Shown: piece by piece, positions 59,446 through 64,000 of the stretch
How the letters are laid out: the number at the start of each line of letters is the position of its first letter
Numbering within the stretch: the first letter of the stretch is position 1
Origin: Tipula vernalis
Taxonomy: Eukaryota > Arthropoda > Insecta > Diptera > Tipulidae
Direction of reading: 5' to 3'
Assembly: GCA_958295665.1 (NCBI GenBank)
Contig: OY282558.1
Coordinates: forward strand, 351,831,034-351,895,033
DNA length: 64,000 nt
The notes under the pieces: model-generated
What the model was told of the DNA's origin: nothing
The model's input: only the letters and a program-made list of their open reading frames with translations
Database searches by the model: none
Program-made: the position numbers and the translations under genes

Positions 59446-59674
59446 TATAAGTCGTACCCTTACTAATAAATATAATAAATGATAAATTGGGGCTCAACGG
59501 TTAAGTATTGTTCCTTTGTTTACGTTAAGTTGGCATTTATTCCTTTGGTTGGTTTTTTGTTTCTTTTCGTTTTAGATTTCCAGTAATCCGGTTCAGTTTG
59601 GATGAAGCGTTCCTTGTATTTATTTGTAAGTATTGCGCTTCAATCACGTCGCGTCGTGTCTACACTTGAGTGTA

Positions 59675-62600
59675 ATGTCGTTTAACAACCCCAATGTAGT
59701 TTTAAAATCTATGTTAGTCGATAGGTCTTTGTTAAATGTAGCTAGTTTCAACGTGCAAAGTTTAGTCCCAAATATTGACGAGATTCGTCACATTTTGAAT
59801 GGTGCTGCAGTGGACATTCTTTGTTTCTCTGAGACATTTTTAAATCCGAATATCCCTAATTCAGCATTGGCCATCAAAGGTTATAATATATTTAGGAAAG
59901 ATAGAGCGGTACCTCCCCTTAATTATGGTGGTTTATGTATGTTTGTAGGAGATCACATTAAGGCTAGATTAGTTACCATACCTTCTTCTATTTCAGAATT
60001 GTTAGTATCGGATTTAGAGTTTTTATTTGTCAATGTTTTCATTAATGGTCGTAAAATTTTAGTCGGCACCATCTATAACCCACCAAAAACTAGTAAGAGA
60101 TCGTATGCCAAATTTAAAAAATCACTTGTAGACTTAGAAAGTTTATTTAGTTATTTCTCTCGTAGATTCGATGAAATGTATATATCAGGGGGCCTATTCT
60201 CGAATTTCACATCCATTTTCCACATGTGGACATCTGTCAAAGTTGTCAAAAAATGGTTCGAAAATTGTAATTCGTATATAAAACACATGCGGCATTGACA
60301 TTTTCCTATAAGGGGAATTTTTCCACATGCTTATACCCATTCGGAAATATTCCCTTAGTACCGAAAAAATTCAATTTTTATGAATTTTGACAGATGTCCA
60401 CATGTGGAAAATGGATGTGGAATTCGAGAATAGGCCCCCAGGTGACTTTAATTTCGATATACTCCAGAATTCCGGCTTACCTCAGGATTATTTGAATCTG
60501 TTAAATAGTCTTAATTTATCCGTACACAACACTGTGGCACCAACATTTTCTTGTCCAACCGCTAGTGGGGCATCTTATTCCCTTATTGATCATATCATAT
60601 CTTTTACTAATAACTCTATTTGATTTTTCAATCAGTTGTCTCTCGGTATGGGATCCCATCATGATCTTTTAGTTTTTTCTGTAAACTCTTACTCTCCACC
60701 TAAACCTAAGAGTTTTAGCTTTAGAGATTTTTCTAGTATAGACAATTCCCGCCTTTACTTAGTTTGTAACTCAGTTCCTTGGGAGGATATTTTTTGCCTT
60801 AGTTCTGCAATTAGCCAAATAGAATTTTTCAACTCGTATATTAGTTTGGTGTTTAATAGTTGCGTTCCACTTAAAAAGGTTACTTGCAAAGCAAAATCTC
60901 CGCCTTGGTTGTCTCAGGAAATTTCGAATGCCATAAATATTAGAGTTAGTAATTATCGTGTATGGAAAACTTGTCCTAATAGTCAGTCTCATTTAGATTA
61001 CAAGCAGGCTCGTAACAGAGTTGTAGGGTTAATTCGAATTGCTAAACGTAATTTTTTCAAGGACAAGTTAGACTCCTCTCTTCCTCCCAAGGTTTTCTGG
61101 CGTAATGTTCGTAATTTAGGCCTAGGCAGATGCAAGATTAGTTCAAGTGGGGATTTCAAACCCAATGAAATTAATAGTTATTTTTGCTCTAGTCTGAACT
61201 CGGGTAGTAGTTCCGTCGATTTGTTCTCTAACGCGTCCTCTAATTCATTTTCGTTTTCAAATATTTCTCTCGAGGATTTACAATCTGCTATTTAGAAGGT
61301 TAAATCGGAATCTTCTGGTCTGGATAATTTCAATTTAAAATTCGTTAAGGTAGTTTTCCCTTTCGTCTCAAAATACTTTTCACATATCTTCAATTTTATT
61401 CTCACGTCCTCTTCCTATCCAGATCAGTGGAAGCAAAGTAAAATATTTCCGATCCCAAAGATCAGTAATCCTTTAGAGCTATCCCATTTTCGGCCAATTA
61501 GCATTTTAAGTTCTCTCTCTAAGGCTTTCGAGATTGTTGTTAAAAATCAAATTCAATCGCATTTACATAGTAATAGTTTAATTAGTTGCTTCCAATCTGG
61601 GTTTAGAAAATTTCATAGCACTTCTACTGCGTTATTAAATGTATGTGATGATATTAAGCGTAATATGAATAATAGGGAATTAACTTCTTTAACTTTGTTA
61701 GATTTTTCTAAGGCCTTTGATTCTATTAATCAAAGAATCCTTTTTAATAAACTCTTATCTCAGTTTAGATTTTCGCTTTCTGCTGCCAAATTGATTTTTA
61801 ACTATCTTTCTAATCGTTCTCAGGCAGTTTTTTTCGACAATTCCTTGTCTGATTTCCTTCCTGTAATTTCCGGCGTGCCTCAGGGTTCAGTGCTGGGTCC
61901 TCTATTATTTTCCATGTACATAAATGACATAGAATCCTCCATTCAACATTGTTCTTTTCATATTTTCGCTGATGACGTTCAAATTTATAGAAATAGTCGT
62001 TTAGATCAGGATTCTATTGTTAGGAATATTTTTCGATAAATGAAGATTTAAGTAATATCGTTAGCTGGTCGGTCTCTAACAGGCTCGTTTTAAACGCGAA
62101 TAAATCTCAGTCGATTATAATTTATAAAAAACCGTTAGATACCTCGTCCTTTCCTAGTATTTTTCTGCAGGGTTCGCTAATTGAATATTCAAATACTGTT
62201 AGGGATTTAGGCTTAGTTATTAATAAAACTCTTACTAGGGGCGACGATTTAATTACTATTAGTAAGAGGGTCTTTGGCATGCTTAGTCGTTTGTATAAAG
62301 TGGTTGGATTTTCTGATAGTCAATTTAGGAAAAAATTATTTTTGTCTTATCTTCTTCCTCATTTTATTTACGGTGATATAGTTTTATTCGGTATGCTTCG
62401 GGAAAATATGAATGTTCTCCAAAGAAGTTTCAATGCTTGTACCAGGTTTATTTTTGGTATTAGGAAGTTCGATCATATTTCTGCCTACTCTAGCCTTGTT
62501 TTAGAATGTAGTTTATCTATTTTTTACGAATTTCGCGTTTGTCTTTTTATTTTTAAACTTCTCAAAGCTCAGGAGCCCTGTTATCTATATAGGAAATTAA

Positions 62601-62779
62601 TGTTTAGTAGGTTTCATTTCTCTAAATTCCGCCTAATTCCGGCTAAAAATTGTTGTAGGTCGCTAAACACGTCATTTTATGTTAAATGAGTTTCTCTTTG
62701 TAATTCAATTCCATTGGAAATTAAGAGATTAGGATCGGCAAAATTATTTAGGTCAAAATTTTTGGAGTGGCGTGATTGA
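59675..62779 (+). pseudogene. LINE ORF2: AP-type endonuclease and reverse transcriptase
   Basis: Endonuclease: LNVASFNVQSL, VDILCFSETFLN (catalytic Glu), KGYNIFRKDR, GTIYNPPKTS, then, across the inserted MITE, YIS/GDFNFDIL and SHHDLLVF (catalytic His-Asp). RT: SSGLDNFNLKF, FRPISILSSLSKAFE, FQSGFRKFHSTSTALLNV, LTLLDFSKAFDSIN, SGVPQGSVLGPLLFSMYIND, HIFADDVQIY (catalytic FADD). The C-terminal RKFDHISAYSSLVLECSLS and NSIPLEIKRLGSAKLF complete it. Besides the MITE, damage is limited: TGA at 60621, TAG at 61293 (probable Trp), an apparent 8-base insertion near 62030 that shifts the frame, and TGA near 62687. All key catalytic residues remain. A young copy by the standards of this window. Confidence 0.92.
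60189..60438. mobile_element. Harbinger-like MITE, 250 bp, CAG target duplication, inside the LINE
   Basis: The first 53 bases (GGGGCCTATTCTCGAATTTC at the start) and the last 53 are inverted copies with one mismatch; CAG flanks both (60186-60188, 60439-60441). Removing the element and one CAG joins ISG to GDFNFD in frame, exactly the LINE endonuclease sequence, which proves the boundaries. GGGGCCTATT is also the end of the 2257-5820 unit, whose duplication is CTG. Confidence 0.95.
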
Positions 62780-63061
62780 TGGGCAATACGTAGTTTTTTT
62801 AATTTATTTTTATTAACTATGTTATTTTTGTTAATTTTTAATATTATTTCACCTCGTGCTGTACATTTTATTGTAAATGAGCTACTGCTCAAAATAGAAT
62901 ACCATATGTAAGCATAAGGTGAAAATTGTTTGAAAAAATTTAAGAGGTTTTCATGCCTAATGGAAGCAACTTCATTTTTTTTTGTTTCGATTGCTTTGTT
63001 TCCATGTGTGCTTTTCCTTTTAATACTAAATTATTTATAAAATACTATAAATAAATAAATA
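62780..63061 (+). other. 3' untranslated part and microsatellite tail of the LINE
   Basis: AT-rich, no ORF on the sense strand, ending in ATAAATAAATAAATA. The repeated tail implies priming and slippage on an ATAA unit. Confidence 0.7.
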
Positions 63062-64000
63062 CCGGCGCTTAAATCGTGCTACAATGATTTCAGAAGTACT
63101 TTTCCCGCCATACAAATGGCACAGTGTCTAGTTATACTGCTCGGTTGTACTGATGCGCGTTGCGCATTTGCCTTTCAATGAATTTAGAATGTTTCTGGCA
63201 AACAAAATCATTTATAGCCATTTGAGTGTAATTTTTATCTGACGTATGGAAGCTCCTAAGGTAAACACTAGGTAAATACATTTTGGTTTTTTAGTGTAAG
63301 TTATATATCTATTAGTGATTTGTTTCCCTCTAGCTGTTTTGTGAAAGATGTTTTCAAAATAGTTTTGGGGTTTTATAAACTGACATGGGCGTTGTGTCTT
63401 ATCTCGTACCCACCTGCGCTTCCTAAAGCGTACCACCGGTTCTCCGTATAAGATTGACCTCAAAAATAAAGAAGATATGAAGCAAAATTCTGTTAAACGT
63501 AAATTACAAAAGGAGGAAACTAAAACGGAAAATATGCAACGATATACGTGATGAAAACATGATTCAATGTTAAAAATGCAAGTCTTGGATTTATGATGTA
63601 TGCTGCGGAGTTACAAAAAAATATGTTTGTATTAAATGTAAATGAAGATATAGTTGTGTTAATAAAATATACTTGCTTAAGCCATATATTTATTTAATTT
63701 TAGCTTGAGGTACGACTTAAGTAGTAAGTAGTACGACTTAAGTAGTAAGACTTTGGTTTCCTTAGCCGAACCGATTTCAATTTTTTTTTTAATATTATGA
63801 GTTTAGAGAAAATGTGCGCAGACTATCTAATTTTTTTGCAATGAATAAAAGCCGCATTTACCAAGGTATTCAATGATTCTTACACGTATGCGTTTACTAA
63901 TATATTCTCGGATTTTTGAAAACGTTTTTTTTAAGGGGTACGAATTGAGCAACCTTACCCTATTTTCAGTGTAGTGTATGTGATATGGAGAAACCTTAAA
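63062..64000. other. stretch with a small Cys-rich relic, otherwise nothing recognised
   Basis: Around 63480-63650 plus frames give KQNSVKRKLQKEETKTENMQ and then MIQC.KCKSWIYDVCCGV followed by KKYVCIKCK. The C..C..W.H..C.G....Y.C..C spacing is that of a PHD-like zinc module found at the end of some transposon proteins (the His reads Tyr here). Too short to assign. Confidence 0.4.

Larger units (their letters stand above)
59650..63061 (+). mobile_element. CR1/Jockey-superfamily LINE, nearly complete ORF2, (ATAA)n tail
   Basis: ORF2 begins near 59675 and ends at 62779; a 280-base 3' part follows and ends in an ATAAATAAATAAATA tail at about 63046-63061. No ORF1 is seen upstream, so the copy is 5'-truncated close to the ORF1/ORF2 junction, or the ORF1 part is unrecognised. 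A 250-bp MITE sits in the endonuclease. Tail type and RT motifs match the truncated copy at 43.8-45.1 kb. Confidence 0.85.

Noticed and set aside
1..64000. CRISPR arrays, bacterial operons, tRNA or rRNA genes
   Set aside because: Repeat arrays lack the short repeat-spacer pattern, the coding relics are eukaryotic transposons with introns, and no tRNA-like A/B box cloverleaf or rRNA segment was found by eye; a tRNA scan was not possible.

Overview
The window is AT-rich eukaryotic DNA that looks like insect repeat-rich sequence. The transposon families (piggyBac, DD37D and irritans-type mariners, Tc1-like, PIF/Harbinger, BEL/Pao, Ty3/gypsy, several non-LTR clades) and scattered TACATATGTA/ACGAGTA-type simple repeats would fit a higher fly (inference, moderate confidence). 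I could not support a single intact host protein gene. Almost every stretch with protein similarity is a broken transposable element, so the window reads as a transposon graveyard: heterochromatin, a piRNA-type region or large introns.

Layout. 0-1 kb: Tc1-like transposase relic and a Tc1-type MITE. 2.3-5.8 kb: a 3.56 kb unit with long inverted ends (GGGGYCTATTA...) and a CTG target duplication, filled with mariner, RTE-type and Ty3/gypsy relics on the minus strand. 6.4-9.4 kb: a near full-length but frameshifted piggyBac element with TTAA duplications and five copies of a GTCC-N8-GGAC palindrome. 9.4-10.4 kb: Jockey-type ORF2 fragment. 10.5-19.3 kb: AT-rich DNA with diverged internal repeats, a complete DD37D mariner (12.4-13.7 kb) and a BEL/Pao pol relic (14.4-15.8 kb). 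19.7-22.0 kb: relic of a poorly characterised insect multicopy gene, bordered on both sides by 30-33 bp direct iterons. 24.0-26.05 kb: large inverted-repeat element with a Cys-rich ORF. 26.2-26.7 kb: possible Penelope-like relic. 27.0-27.3 kb: near-perfect 250 bp hairpin. 33.3-33.7 kb: foldback MITE. 34.2-34.5 kb: hairpin plus 16-bp minisatellite. 34.7-37.5 kb: PIF/Harbinger element with a Myb/SANT gene and a DDE transposase, tail to tail. 37.5-38.1 kb: LINE ORF1 relic. 41.3-42.1 kb: internally deleted mariner. 43.4-46.0 kb: transposon-type gene split by a 5'-truncated CR1-like LINE. 45.9-46.7 kb: nested foldback element. 46.9-48.4 kb: Myb/SANT transposon relic carrying a nested MITE. 48.4-48.7 kb: LINE ORF2 tail. 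50.6-51.6 and 57.9-58.9 kb: two unrelated satellite-like arrays. 59.3 kb: MITE. 59.7-63.1 kb: almost full-length CR1-like ORF2 interrupted by a 250 bp MITE whose removal restores the reading frame.

The elements do not form a pathway. The value of the window is in nested insertions that can be ordered in time, and in terminal and subterminal repeat architecture. All family assignments come from motif recognition by eye, without database searches; coordinates of degenerate relics are approximate.
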